DNA of 52,161 bases from Irregularibacter muris (GTDB lineage Bacteria; Bacillota; Clostridia; Eubacteriales; Garciellaceae): positions 1-52,161 of the forward strand of contig NZ_JANKAS010000009.1 of the NCBI RefSeq assembly GCF_024622505.1, read 5' to 3'. The first letter of the stretch is position 1, and each line of letters opens with the position of its first letter. A program made the position numbers and the translations under genes. The notes below the pieces were generated by a model. The model saw only the letters and a list, made by a program, of their open reading frames with translations, was not told the origin of the DNA and did no database searches. Positions 1 through 8,879 of this stretch are shown one piece after another.

Positions 1-1067
1 GCATCACGCATCATACGTTCTACATCATAGTCTCGGATATAGCCATAGCCACCATGGAGTTGGACAGCCTTTGTGGTCACTTCCATGGCCACTTCTGCAG
101 CATAGAGTTTTGCCATGGCTGCTTCTACTGAGAATGATTTCTGGGTGTCCTTAGCTACTGCTGCTTTATAGACTAAATATTTAGCGGCTTCTATTTTGGT
201 TGCCATATCCGCTAGTTGGAATTGGGTGTTCTGGAATTTAGCAATGGATCGACCGAATTGTTTTCTCTCTTTCGTATAGGCTATTGTCGCGTTTAAAGCT
301 CCCTCAGCTAATCCTAGAGCCTGGGCTGCAATCCCGATTCTTCCCCCATCTAGAGTTTGCATGGCGATTCCAAATCCTTTTCCTTCCCTACCAAGGAGAT
401 TTTCCTTAGGGACTATACAATTTTCAAAGATAAGCTCAGTGGTAGAAGAGGCACGAATCCCCATTTTCTTTTCCTTTGTTCCGATTGAAAAGCCTGGGAA
501 ATCCTTTTCTACGATAAAGGCAGAGATCCCCCTTGTTCCTTTGGACTTATCTGTCATAGCCATAATAATATAGATATCCGCTTGGCCCCCATTGGTAATG
601 AAAATTTTGCTTCCATTTAATACATAGTGATCTCCCTCTAGAACAGCCTTAGTCTGTTGTCCTGCTGCGTCAGTTCCTGCACCTGGTTCTGTTAGACCAA
701 AGGCACCTAGTTTTTCACCACTGACCAGGGGCCTTAGATATTTTTCTTTTTGCTCAGCAGTACCAAATCTATTTATAGGATCGGCAGCTAAAGATGTATG
801 GGTGGAGACAATAACGCCTGTAGTACCACAAACCTTTGAAAGTTCCTCTACAGCTAATATGTAAGTCAGGGTGTCACAACCTTGACCACCATATTCCTTT
901 GGTATGGGGATCCCTAAAAACCCTAATTTTTGCATCTTCTCCACTGTTTCCCGTGGGAATCTTTCTTGTTCATCTATTTCTTGGGCTAGGGGTTTAGCCT
1001 CATTTTCTGCAAACTCTCTAAACAACGTTCTTGCTTTTTCTTGCTCTTTACTTAATGTAAAATCCAT
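1..1067 (-). CDS. bcd: Butyryl-CoA dehydrogenase (acyl-CoA dehydrogenase family), C-terminus cut by window edge
   Basis: FAD-dependent reduction of crotonyl-CoA to butyryl-CoA, the last step of clostridial butyrate formation; in anaerobes it usually works with EtfAB. The translation runs from MDFTLSKEQEKAR to LHGGYGYIRDYDVERMMRDA, where the window ends. It includes the FAD/substrate loop GLTEPGAGTDAAG and the family's FGRSIAKFQNTQFQLADM segment. About 355 codons are present against roughly 380 usual, so about 25 residues are missing. The catalytic Glu of this family normally follows the GGYGY motif and lies outside the window. The ATG at 1067 is chosen because a GGAGG at 1076-1080 stands 7 nt upstream; an in-frame ATG at 1073 is too close to it. 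The gene follows hbd by 85 nt on the same strand. Etf genes may follow beyond the edge. Confidence 0.93.
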   Translation of the reverse strand, partial: MDFTLSKEQEKARTLFREFAENEAKPLAQEIDEQERFPRETVEKMQKLGFLGIPIPKEYGGQGCDTLTYILAVEELSKVCGTTGVIVSTHTSLAADPINRFGTAEQKEKYLRPLVSGEKLGAFGLTEPGAGTDAAGQQTKAVLEGDHYVLNGSKIFITNGGQADIYIIMAMTDKSKGTRGISAFIVEKDFPGFSIGTKEKKMGIRASSTTELIFENCIVPKENLLGREGKGFGIAMQTLDGGRIGIAAQALGLAEGALNATIAYTKERKQFGRSIAKFQNTQFQLADMATKIEAAKYLVYKAAVAKDTQKSFSVEAAMAKLYAAEVAMEVTTKAVQLHGGYGYIRDYDVERMMRD

Positions 1068-1152
1068 CTCCATTCCTCCATAATTTTAAATTTATCCTCC
1101 CGTTAAAGGCTAGTCTCCTAAACAGGACATCCTTCTCTCGGAGCATTTATCA

Positions 1153-1992
1153 TTATTTCTTATATTCATAAAAGCCTTTCCCAGTTTTAACGCCTAGTTG
1201 ACCTCCCCGTACCATTTTGATTAGAAGTGGATGAGGACGATATTTAGGATCACCTGTCTCTTCATAAAGAACCTTCATTATTGCTAAGCACACATCTAGT
1301 CCTACCAAATCCCCCAGAGCTAAAGGCCCCATGGGATGATTTGCTCCTAGCTTCATGGCGGTGTCAATTCCCTCCACAGAGGCTATGCCTTCAGCGTAGA
1401 TGCCCACGGCTTCGTTGATCATGGGAATTAAAATTCTATTGACCACGAAACCTGCTGCCTCTTCTACTTGAACAGGAGTTTTTCCAAGGGATACAGCAAT
1501 GGTTTTAACTTGGTCCACTAACTCAGCTGGCGTATTTAAACCTGCAATCACTTCTACCAATTTCATGACAGGAGCTGGATTAAAAAAGTGCATCCCCACC
1601 ACTGGCCGATCAAGTTCCGAAGCAAGCTCTGTAATGGAAAGAGAGGAAGTATTGGTGGCAAAAATAGCCTCTGGTTTACAAATGCTTTGTAATTCTTTGA
1701 AGGTTTGTTTTTTAATATCCATGTTTTCTATGGCTGCTTCTATCATTAAATCACAGTCTTCACAAATGTCCTTAGTGCCTGTACTAATCTTGTTGAGCAT
1801 CTTATCTGCTACAGATTGTTCCATTTTGCCCTTAGCAACTCGTCTTTCTAATCCTTTAGCAATCTTTTCTTTTCCCTTTGAAGCTAATTCTTTATTGATA
1901 TCGCATAAAAACACTTCATATCCCTCTGCTTGAGCAAAGGTTTGTGCAATACCTGATCCCATGGTTCCTGCACCAATGATGCCCACTTTCAT
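1153..1992 (-). CDS. hbd: 3-hydroxybutyryl-CoA dehydrogenase
   Basis: NAD(P)-dependent interconversion of acetoacetyl-CoA and 3-hydroxybutyryl-CoA in the cytoplasm. The protein has 279 aa, the usual length for clostridial Hbd. The N-terminal Rossmann fold shows GAGTMG at residues 7-12. The catalytic region carries NTSSLS near 114-119 and the His of MHFFNP at 135. The C-terminal 3HCDH domain ends in [11 protein letters not shown]. The ATG at 1992 has AAGGAG 8 nt upstream. It lies 28 nt after crt and 85 nt before bcd, an order that matches the crotonyl-CoA module of butyrate-forming clostridia. A broader 3-hydroxyacyl-CoA role is possible, but the context favours C4 substrates. Confidence 0.95.
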   Translation of the reverse strand: MKVGIIGAGTMGSGIAQTFAQAEGYEVFLCDINKELASKGKEKIAKGLERRVAKGKMEQSVADKMLNKISTGTKDICEDCDLMIEAAIENMDIKKQTFKELQSICKPEAIFATNTSSLSITELASELDRPVVGMHFFNPAPVMKLVEVIAGLNTPAELVDQVKTIAVSLGKTPVQVEEAAGFVVNRILIPMINEAVGIYAEGIASVEGIDTAMKLGANHPMGPLALGDLVGLDVCLAIMKVLYEETGDPKYRPHPLLIKMVRGGQLGVKTGKGFYEYKK

Positions 1993-2020
1993 AACTCATT
2001 CTCCTTTTTTGAGATTTTTA

Positions 2021-2797
2021 TTATTTATTTAGAAATTCTGCTACTTTCCGTTTTTCTAAAAAGGCTGTCATTCCTTCTTTTTGATCGTGAGTTTCAAAGC
2101 AGCTACCAAATAATTTTTCTTCTATTTCAAGAGCTGAGTCCATATCTACTTGTAATCCATCATTAATAGCCTTTTTAGAGGCCCTTACAGCAATAGGTGC
2201 ATTTTTAGCAATTTTATTGGCTATTTTTAAAGCCTGTTCCATAAGCTCTGCTTGGGGATATACGGCATTGACCAAGCCAATTCTATAGGCCTCATCGGCT
2301 TTGATATTGTACGCGGCATAAATCATTTCTTTAGCTTTTCCTACACCTATAATACGGGCTAGTCTTTGGGTACCTCCAAATCCTGGTGTGATGCCTAGAC
2401 CTACCTCTGGTTGGCCAAATAAAGCATTATCTGAGCAGATTCTAATATCACAACTCATAGCCAATTCGCAGCCACCCCCTAGGGCAAAGCCATTCACTGC
2501 CGCTATGGAAGGTATTTCTAGGGTTTCTAAACTTCGGAAGATATCATTCCCAAATGTTCCCCAGTCTCTGCCTTCCTCCTTTGTCATGGTACTCATTTGC
2601 CCTATATCTGCACCTGCAACAAAAGATTTTTGTCCAGCCCCAGTAACAATCAAGGCTCTTGTTGTGTCTATATCTATTTGATTGATTGTCTCCTCGATTT
2701 CCTTTAATACATCTAGATTTAATGCATTTAGTGCCTGTGGACGATTTATCGTCATTATCCCTACTTGTTCTTGTTGTTGATAGGTAACAAAATTCAA
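2021..2797 (-). CDS. crt: 3-hydroxybutyryl-CoA dehydratase (crotonase)
   Basis: Reversible hydration of crotonyl-CoA to 3-hydroxybutyryl-CoA. This 258-aa enoyl-CoA hydratase/isomerase protein has both catalytic glutamates of true hydratases: Glu111 in GGGCELAMSCD and Glu131 in QPEVGLGITPGFGGTQRL. The oxyanion-hole segments AGADI (61-65) and NGFALGGG are also present. The start is a TTG at 2797 with a strong GGAGG 7 nt upstream, and no better ATG is nearby. It lies between the small CGGC protein (47 nt upstream) and hbd (28 nt downstream). With abfD in the same cluster, Crt and Hbd would carry crotonyl-CoA towards acetyl-CoA while Bcd reduces it to butyryl-CoA. Confidence 0.95.
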   Translation of the reverse strand: MNFVTYQQQEQVGIMTINRPQALNALNLDVLKEIEETINQIDIDTTRALIVTGAGQKSFVAGADIGQMSTMTKEEGRDWGTFGNDIFRSLETLEIPSIAAVNGFALGGGCELAMSCDIRICSDNALFGQPEVGLGITPGFGGTQRLARIIGVGKAKEMIYAAYNIKADEAYRIGLVNAVYPQAELMEQALKIANKIAKNAPIAVRASKKAINDGLQVDMDSALEIEEKLFGSCFETHDQKEGMTAFLEKRKVAEFLNK

Positions 2798-2844
2798 TTT
2801 ATAGCCTCCTATCCCATTATTTTTAGTAGCATCTCTTATCCTTT

Positions 2845-3126
2845 TTATATATTGGACTCCAAGATTTCATCAAGTTTATGCACTAAAGTTTTATAATCCT
2901 TTAAACTTCTAACAATCATTTTCCCATGTTTTCCATTTAAATTTTCATGGGTAGTGCATGAACTCATACATCCTGATAGGACAATTACCAAGTCCCATGA
3001 TTTACGCGGGTCTATACTGCTAGTGAAATTTATAGTGCTATATTGTTTTTTAAGCTTCTCTACTATTTGACCTCTATCATATCGGGGGTTACACCCCCCA
3101 CAATACTTTATTAATACTTCTATCAT
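2845..3126 (-). CDS. Small conserved cysteine-motif protein (CGGCNPRYDR), function unknown
   Basis: A 93-aa cytoplasmic protein. Cys9 and Cys12 sit in YCGGCNPRYDR near the N-terminus, and a second Cys pair follows at SGCMSSC (residues 52-58). The intervening KSWDLVIVLSG segment resembles the beta strand of a thioredoxin-like or small ferredoxin-like fold. Four cysteines in two pairs could bind a metal or Fe-S cluster, or act in thiol redox; the sequence does not decide. Its ATG overlaps the stop of the NifU-like gene by 4 nt, so the two are translationally coupled. The position between a NifU-like protein and crt, downstream of the Fe-S flavoprotein gene abfD, suggests a link to Fe-S assembly or electron flow in this pathway. 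That is inference only. Confidence 0.75.
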   Translation of the reverse strand: MIEVLIKYCGGCNPRYDRGQIVEKLKKQYSTINFTSSIDPRKSWDLVIVLSGCMSSCTTHENLNGKHGKMIVRSLKDYKTLVHKLDEILESNI

Positions 3127-3410
3127 AAATTCTGCCTGCTTTTTCCCAATATTTCCTTTGCAAAATGATATAATTCTGAGCTTATATCGGTGTCTAAAAT
3201 AACCTCTTTAAGTTCTGGAATATTTTCTTTCAATTTGCTTTCGATGATATTTTCAACAGTGAACTTAGCAGAAGGACAGTTATTACATTGACCTAATAAC
3301 CGAATATAAAGGATGCCATCTTCATAGGATGTTATCTCCACATCTCCATAATGGTCTAATAAATAAGGACGTACATCCCTTTCTAATACTTCCTGTATAT
3401 TTTTTAACAA
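3123..3410 (-). CDS. NifU-like C-terminal domain protein (Fe-S cluster scaffold)
   Basis: A 95-aa stand-alone NifU C-terminal domain. It has the conserved metal-binding motif CNNCPSA (Cys42 and Cys45) preceded by the strand ILYIRLLGQ, typical of NfuA/NifU-type Fe-S carriers. Such domains hold a [4Fe-4S] cluster between two monomers and hand it to target enzymes. The start is a TTG at 3410 with GGGAGG about 9 nt upstream. It lies 50 nt downstream of abfD, whose product needs a [4Fe-4S] cluster, and overlaps the next small gene by 4 nt. A dedicated maturation role for AbfD is plausible but not shown by sequence. Confidence 0.85.
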   Translation of the reverse strand: MLKNIQEVLERDVRPYLLDHYGDVEITSYEDGILYIRLLGQCNNCPSAKFTVENIIESKLKENIPELKEVILDTDISSELYHFAKEILGKSRQNL

Positions 3411-3460
3411 GGTTATAATCCTCCCTTCATTACACCATAATCAATATTTAAATCCATGAT

Positions 3461-4915
3461 TTACTCTTCAATGTTTGCGATATTTTTAGCCAATTCTTTT
3501 TTATGTTCTATATTCCCTTGTCGGGCAATCATAATTCTTTGCGCTTGAGGCGAACCTGCCCCATGCATTGACTCAGTTCTATAGCCTACAGCAGCTGTAC
3601 CTAAGGATAAGTTTTCAATTAATCGTAGAATTCTTAAGCGTGCTTCGGTGGATACTGATTCTATCCCTCTTAAATATTTTTCTACATAATGTCCCACTTC
3701 TTCATTTTTAAAGTCCAATTCTGAAGGTGCTGTAACCATTAAACCCCCTGCGATATCTTCCGCTAATCTTACGATTTCATAGGGGAATCTAGTTACATTT
3801 TGTTTGCATACATTGGCAAGAAGTAAATCAATGATATAATTTCCCGATTCAGTTGGATGCCCTTCAGATGAACAGGCGATTCCACAGGCATACAAGGTTT
3901 CATTCAGATGGGTCATTTCAATTAACTTATCTTTAATGTGGGAAACTTTTTCAACTCCATTATATTCCGCGGCTAGAGCTGCAGCCCCAATTAAAACATC
4001 CCCTACACCAACCTTACATCCACCATAACTTTGTCTATGATAGCCAGCAAATCTTTCTACCAACATTCCTGCAAACTCTGTTTCCCCATTTAAGAAAATT
4101 CTTTCATTGGGAACAAAAACATTGTCAAAGACAACCAGTGCCTCCATTCCGCCAAATTCTCTATTGCCTAAATCCATGTCTGCATTTTCTTCTAACTTTC
4201 TCGTATCACAGGATTGTCGTCCAACAATGATAATAATACCTTCTGTATCTGTTGGTACTGCAAAAGAGATGGCATAATCTTTATCTTCGGGTTTCATGGC
4301 TTGGGTTGGCATAACCAGTACCTCATGGGAGTTTGTTATCCCTGTTTGATGAACCTTAGCTCCTCTGACAACAACCCCATCTTCTCGTCTTTCTACAACC
4401 CTTAAATATAAATCAGGATCTACTTGTTTGCTTGGTTGGAGAGATCGATCTCCCTTTGGATCTGTCATTGCTCCGTCAACTGTATAATCCTTTTCTTCAA
4501 CCATTTTCATAAACTCTTTAAATCTTTTATGATATTCAGTGCCATGTTTTTGATCAATTTCATAAGTTGTACTATATTCTGCATTAAAGGCATCCATGCC
4601 AACACATCTTTGGAAGCAAGAAGCTGTTTGTTGTCCTAATAATCTCTGCATTTTCACCTTTTTTACCAAGTCTTCTGTACTTTTATGAATATTGGTAAAA
4701 CGATTAATCTTCTTTCCTGTGATTTGTGAAGCTGTAGTCATTAAGTCCTCATACTCTGGTTTATGGGCTAACTCATAAGTCATTTTCACTGAATTCATTG
4801 AAGGCCTTAGTATAGGATTATCTACAACATTTTCTACTTTCTCGCCGAACATATAGACTTGCAGGTTTAATTTTCTCAAACTTTCCTCATACTGTATCCC
4901 TGTCATTAACGGCAT
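3461..4915 (-). CDS. abfD: 4-hydroxybutyryl-CoA dehydratase / vinylacetyl-CoA delta-isomerase
   Basis: An FAD and [4Fe-4S] enzyme converting 4-hydroxybutyryl-CoA to crotonyl-CoA by a radical mechanism, as in 4-aminobutyrate and succinate fermentation. Counted from an upstream in-frame ATG at 4933, the cluster ligands fall at Cys106, Cys110, His299 and Cys306. Each is exactly +7 from the Clostridium aminobutyricum ligands Cys99, Cys103, His292 and Cys299. The constant offset, plus an AAAGGGTGG ribosome site 5 nt before the ATG at 4915, argues that translation starts at 4915 (MPLMTGIQYEESLRKLN). The ATG at 4933 has no ribosome site. The predicted product is 484 aa. It lies 241 nt downstream of nifJ and 50 nt upstream of the NifU-like gene. 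The wider family includes flavin hydroxylases, but the intact ligand set favours the dehydratase. Confidence 0.93.
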   Translation of the reverse strand: MPLMTGIQYEESLRKLNLQVYMFGEKVENVVDNPILRPSMNSVKMTYELAHKPEYEDLMTTASQITGKKINRFTNIHKSTEDLVKKVKMQRLLGQQTASCFQRCVGMDAFNAEYSTTYEIDQKHGTEYHKRFKEFMKMVEEKDYTVDGAMTDPKGDRSLQPSKQVDPDLYLRVVERREDGVVVRGAKVHQTGITNSHEVLVMPTQAMKPEDKDYAISFAVPTDTEGIIIIVGRQSCDTRKLEENADMDLGNREFGGMEALVVFDNVFVPNERIFLNGETEFAGMLVERFAGYHRQSYGGCKVGVGDVLIGAAALAAEYNGVEKVSHIKDKLIEMTHLNETLYACGIACSSEGHPTESGNYIIDLLLANVCKQNVTRFPYEIVRLAEDIAGGLMVTAPSELDFKNEEVGHYVEKYLRGIESVSTEARLRILRLIENLSLGTAAVGYRTESMHGAGSPQAQRIMIARQGNIEHKKELAKNIANIEE

Positions 4916-4994
4916 TAAAACCACCCTTTCCATTGGTTTATATTCTCTGAACTATCCTTGTACGATTATATTTTTTAGAATGTATAGATAAATA

Positions 4995-5139
4995 GGGAAT
5001 GGGTTATGATATAAACAGTTAATTATCTTTATCCATTCCCTCTGTGTAAATTCTTTGAAACACATGAATTCTTCTTGGTCACTACTCCCTTCATTCATGC
5101 TACCCTATATAGGTCTTTCCCTACTCCGATAGCATGAAT
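4995..5139 (-). terminator. Two inverted repeats in the nifJ-abfD spacer
   Basis: The 241-nt spacer holds two hairpins: arms 5093-5102 and 5130-5139 (10 bp, 27-nt loop), and arms 4995-5002 and 5033-5040 (GGGAATGG with CCATTCCC). Neither is followed by a clear U-run on the minus strand. They may attenuate or process the transcript between nifJ and abfD rather than stop it fully. Confidence 0.4.
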
Positions 5140-5156
5140 AAAGGTGGGTTTAGGTT

Positions 5157-8100
5157 TTATGCTTCTTGTAATACTAAGCCTTGATTTGCTAAGCGTTTAT
5201 AATTCTCTAGCCTTTCCATAGCATCCTCTTCTGCTTTTTTAAATAATTCTTTAGCCTGCTCTGGATATTGTTGCATTAAGGATGAATAACGTACTTCACT
5301 TAATAAGAAATCCTCATAGCTTAATGTGGGTTCTTTTGAGTCCAAAATAAATGGATTTTCGCCTTCTTCTTTTAATAGTGGGTTATAACGATATAAAGTC
5401 CAATATCCCGATTCAACTGCTCGTTTTTCTTGTGCTTGAGTTTTTCCCATTCCAGCTTTTATTCCATGATTAACACATGGGGCATAAGCAATAATCAAAG
5501 ATGGTCCTGGATAAGCCTCCGCTTCACGAATGGCTTGGAGGGTTTGTCTTTGACTAGCACCCATAGCGATTTGAGCCACATATACATAACCATAAGACAT
5601 AGCGATCATTCCTAAATCTTTTTTCTTCGTCCGTTTACCTGAAGCAGCAAATTTAGCGATAGCTGCAGTAGGTGTGGCTTTAGAGGATTGACCACCTGTA
5701 TTGGAATACACTTCTGTGTCGAATACAAGAACATTTACATTTTCATTTTGAGCTAATACATGATCTAACCCTCCAAAGTCGATGTCATAGGCCCAACCGT
5801 CTCCACCAAATATCCAGTTAGATTGTTTTACAAAATGATCTTTACTGTCGTATATCTCCTTAAGCTCTTGTATATTTTTATATTGTTCTAGAGCATTCGA
5901 TAATTTATCTGCCCTTTCCCTTGTTCCTGCAGATTCATCGTAACCCTCTATCCATTCTTTCATAACCTCTGCTAGATCTTCACTTACTCCCTTTTCAAGA
6001 GCTGCTTCAATCCTTTTAGCCACTCCCTCTCGAAGGGTTTTCGCTCCAAGATACATTCCATAACCATATTCTGCATTATCTTCAAATAAGGAATATCCCC
6101 AGGCAGGCCCATGGCCTTTTTTATTGGTTGTATAGGGGATACTTGGCGCGGATCCCCCCCAAACTGTTGTACATCCTGCTGGGTTAGCAATCGTCATTCT
6201 ATCCCCAAACAATTGAGTAACTAGCTTGGCATAAGGAGTCTCTCCACATCCTGCACAGGCTCCTGAGAATTCAAAATAAGGCTTTAAGAACTGGCTTCCC
6301 TTTACTGTACTTCTTTGTTTTTCAGAAATTTCAGCTGGATCAATATCCTTTATATACTCCCATGTACTTACTAAGATATCTCGTTTATTTTCAAGTGGTT
6401 GCATCACTAGAGCTTTCTCTTTAGCAGGACAAACATCAACACAGTTCCCACACCCTGTACAATCTAAGGCAGATAATCCCATGTGGAATTGCTTTCCTTT
6501 AAATCCTATAGCCGCTTTTGTATCTATAGATACTGGCGCTGCTGCAAGCTGATCATCAGATAAAATCGTTGGCCTAAGTACTGAATGAGGACATACAAAG
6601 GAGCATTGATTACATTGAATACATTTTTCTGCATCCCAGTAAGGAATATCAATTGCTATGCCTCTTTTTTCATATTGGCTAGTCCCTAAGGGGAAAGTTC
6701 CATCTTCAGATCCGACAAATACACTTACGGGTAAGGTATCCCCTTGTTGCCTATTCATAGGGATCATAATATTCTCTACAAATTCTGGCAAATCTTCTTG
6801 AACTTCTTTCTCTTTTTCCTGGGCTTTCTTCCAGGATTCTGGAACTTGAATCTTAGTAAGAGTTTCTATGCCTGCATCAATAGCTTTCCAGTTCATTTCA
6901 ACAACTTGCTGTCCCTTATTTCCATAACTCTTTTGCACCGCTTCTTTTAGATACTTTGTCGCATCTTCTATAGGAATGACATTGGATAGTTTAAAGAATG
7001 CAGATTGCATAATCATGTTAATGCGATTCCTTAGGCCTATTTCTCGTGCAATATCTACAGCATTTAAGGTGTAAAATTCTATATTTTTTTCTGCAATAAT
7101 TTTCTTTAAGGAAGCTGGTAAATGTTCTTCTAGCTCCTTTTTATTCCATGTACAGTTGAGTAAGAATGTACCCCCATCTTTAATATCATCAACTAAATCA
7201 TATTTATCTACATAACTTTGATTGTGGCAGGCAATAAAATCAGCTGAGGTAACGGCGTAGGGTGACTGAATTGGCTCATCTCCAAATCTTAAATGAGAAA
7301 TGGTTACTCCCCCAGATTTTTTAGAGTCATAGGCAAAATATGCCTGGGCATATTTATCCGTATGGTCTCCAATAATTTTAATCGCTGATTTATTTGCACC
7401 TACTGTACCATCAGAACCGAGACCCCAAAATTTACAAGAAATGGTTCCTTCGGGTGATGGATTAATTTCCTTATCATAGGGGGGAAGAGATAAATTCGTC
7501 ACGTCATCTATGATACCCACTGTAAAGCCATTAAATGGTTCATCTTTTTCTAGATTTACAAACACTTCCATTACATTTGAAGGTGTAAATTCTTTAGAAC
7601 CTATTCCAAAACGTCCTCCTACAATTAATGGAGCATTTTCCCTTCCATAGAAAGCATTTTTAACATCTAGATATAAGGGTTCTCCTGATGCACCAGGTTC
7701 TTTGGTACGATCGAGTACTGCAATACGTTTAATGGTTTTTGGTAGAGCTTCTAGCATATGTTCGATAGAAAATGGACGGTATAGGTGGACTTCTAGTAAT
7801 CCATAATTGCCACCTCTTTCATTGACATAGGCGATGGTTTCTCTTATGGTGTCACAGCCTGATCCCATGGCAATAATAATATTTTCTGCGGTTTCTGAAC
7901 CATAATAATTAAATAATTTATAGTCCCTGCCTGTTAGTTTATTAATTTCATCCATATACTCTTGAACAACTTCAGGTACTGGATCATAGAATCTATTAAT
8001 GGATTCACGATATTGGAAAAAGATATCCGGATTTTGTGTTGTATTTCGAAGAACTGGACGATTTGGGTGTAAGGAATTGTCTCTGAAGGCCTTAACAGCA

Positions 8101-8693
8101 TCTCTATCTATTAGCTCTGCTAATTCCTCATATTCTAAGACATCAATTTTCTGCATTTCATGGGATGTTCTAAATCCATCAAAAAAATGCAGTACGGGCA
8201 GACGTGATTTAATTGCGGCTAGGTGAGCCACAGCAGCAAGATCCATGCATTGTTGTACACTACTGGAAGCTAGCATAGTAAATCCTGTTTGGCGGGTAGA
8301 CATCACATCTTGATGATCTCCAAATATAGAGGTGGCATTGGAGGATAAGGATCGAGCACTAACATGGAACACTCCTGGAAGCAATTCTCCTGCAATTTTA
8401 TACATATTAGGTAACATTAACATTAGGCCTGCTGATGCAGTATAAGTAGTTGCCAATGCACCACTTTGTAAGGCGCCATGAATAGCTCCTGCCACCCCTC
8501 CCTCGGATTGCATTTCTTGTACAACAACAGGTTGCCCAAAAATATTTTTTCTTCCCTCAGCAGCCCAGACATCAACTACTTCAGCCATAGTAGATGATGG
8601 AGTGATTGGGAAAATGGCAGCTACATCTGTAAAAGCATAGGAAACATATGCTGCTGCAGTATTTCCATCCATAGTTTGTTGTCTACGTTTCAT
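5157..8693 (-). CDS. nifJ: Pyruvate:ferredoxin (flavodoxin) oxidoreductase
   Basis: A CoA- and TPP-dependent oxidative decarboxylase turning pyruvate into acetyl-CoA, CO2 and reduced ferredoxin. At 1178 aa it has the length of homodimeric clostridial PFOR. Domains in order: N-terminal pyrimidine-binding domain with PITPSS; the gamma and CoA-binding regions; a ferredoxin domain with CIQCNQCSFVCP near residue 690 and CTGCGNCVDVCP near 748; the proximal-cluster cysteines CAGCGETPYAK near 813; and the TPP-binding GDGWAYDIDFGG near 966. The ATG at 8693 is preceded by a GGTAGG-type ribosome site. It heads the cluster that continues into abfD, crt, hbd and bcd. A candidate promoter and repeated operator lie upstream (8813-8879). 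Confidence 0.97.
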   Translation of the reverse strand: MKRRQQTMDGNTAAAYVSYAFTDVAAIFPITPSSTMAEVVDVWAAEGRKNIFGQPVVVQEMQSEGGVAGAIHGALQSGALATTYTASAGLMLMLPNMYKIAGELLPGVFHVSARSLSSNATSIFGDHQDVMSTRQTGFTMLASSSVQQCMDLAAVAHLAAIKSRLPVLHFFDGFRTSHEMQKIDVLEYEELAELIDRDAVKAFRDNSLHPNRPVLRNTTQNPDIFFQYRESINRFYDPVPEVVQEYMDEINKLTGRDYKLFNYYGSETAENIIIAMGSGCDTIRETIAYVNERGGNYGLLEVHLYRPFSIEHMLEALPKTIKRIAVLDRTKEPGASGEPLYLDVKNAFYGRENAPLIVGGRFGIGSKEFTPSNVMEVFVNLEKDEPFNGFTVGIIDDVTNLSLPPYDKEINPSPEGTISCKFWGLGSDGTVGANKSAIKIIGDHTDKYAQAYFAYDSKKSGGVTISHLRFGDEPIQSPYAVTSADFIACHNQSYVDKYDLVDDIKDGGTFLLNCTWNKKELEEHLPASLKKIIAEKNIEFYTLNAVDIAREIGLRNRINMIMQSAFFKLSNVIPIEDATKYLKEAVQKSYGNKGQQVVEMNWKAIDAGIETLTKIQVPESWKKAQEKEKEVQEDLPEFVENIMIPMNRQQGDTLPVSVFVGSEDGTFPLGTSQYEKRGIAIDIPYWDAEKCIQCNQCSFVCPHSVLRPTILSDDQLAAAPVSIDTKAAIGFKGKQFHMGLSALDCTGCGNCVDVCPAKEKALVMQPLENKRDILVSTWEYIKDIDPAEISEKQRSTVKGSQFLKPYFEFSGACAGCGETPYAKLVTQLFGDRMTIANPAGCTTVWGGSAPSIPYTTNKKGHGPAWGYSLFEDNAEYGYGMYLGAKTLREGVAKRIEAALEKGVSEDLAEVMKEWIEGYDESAGTRERADKLSNALEQYKNIQELKEIYDSKDHFVKQSNWIFGGDGWAYDIDFGGLDHVLAQNENVNVLVFDTEVYSNTGGQSSKATPTAAIAKFAASGKRTKKKDLGMIAMSYGYVYVAQIAMGASQRQTLQAIREAEAYPGPSLIIAYAPCVNHGIKAGMGKTQAQEKRAVESGYWTLYRYNPLLKEEGENPFILDSKEPTLSYEDFLLSEVRYSSLMQQYPEQAKELFKKAEEDAMERLENYKRLANQGLVLQEA

Positions 8694-8812
8694 TATTGTA
8701 TTACCTACCTTTCATTAAATATTGTATTTTATTATCGCTATAGCCTAATTCCCCTTCATTTCATTGAAATTAGATGTTGTAATAATAGATGTAGATATTA
8801 GTTCATTTTTAC

Positions 8813-8879
8813 GTATATGCGTATACTATTCTTATATGCGTTGTAATTATATATTAACATCTAGTCGAATTTAAGTCAA
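8813..8879 (-). promoter_or_regulatory. Candidate nifJ promoter with repeated operator-like motif
   Basis: On the minus strand, -35 TTGACT (8874-8879), a 17-nt spacer and -10 TAATAT (8851-8856) place transcription start near 8844. Just downstream, TATATGCGT (plus-strand sense) occurs twice, at 8815-8823 and 8833-8841, 18 nt apart. The first copy lies in the inverted repeat GTATA-TGCG-TATAC at 8813-8826. This arrangement suits a regulator binding two helical turns. The regulator is unknown. Confidence 0.45.
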
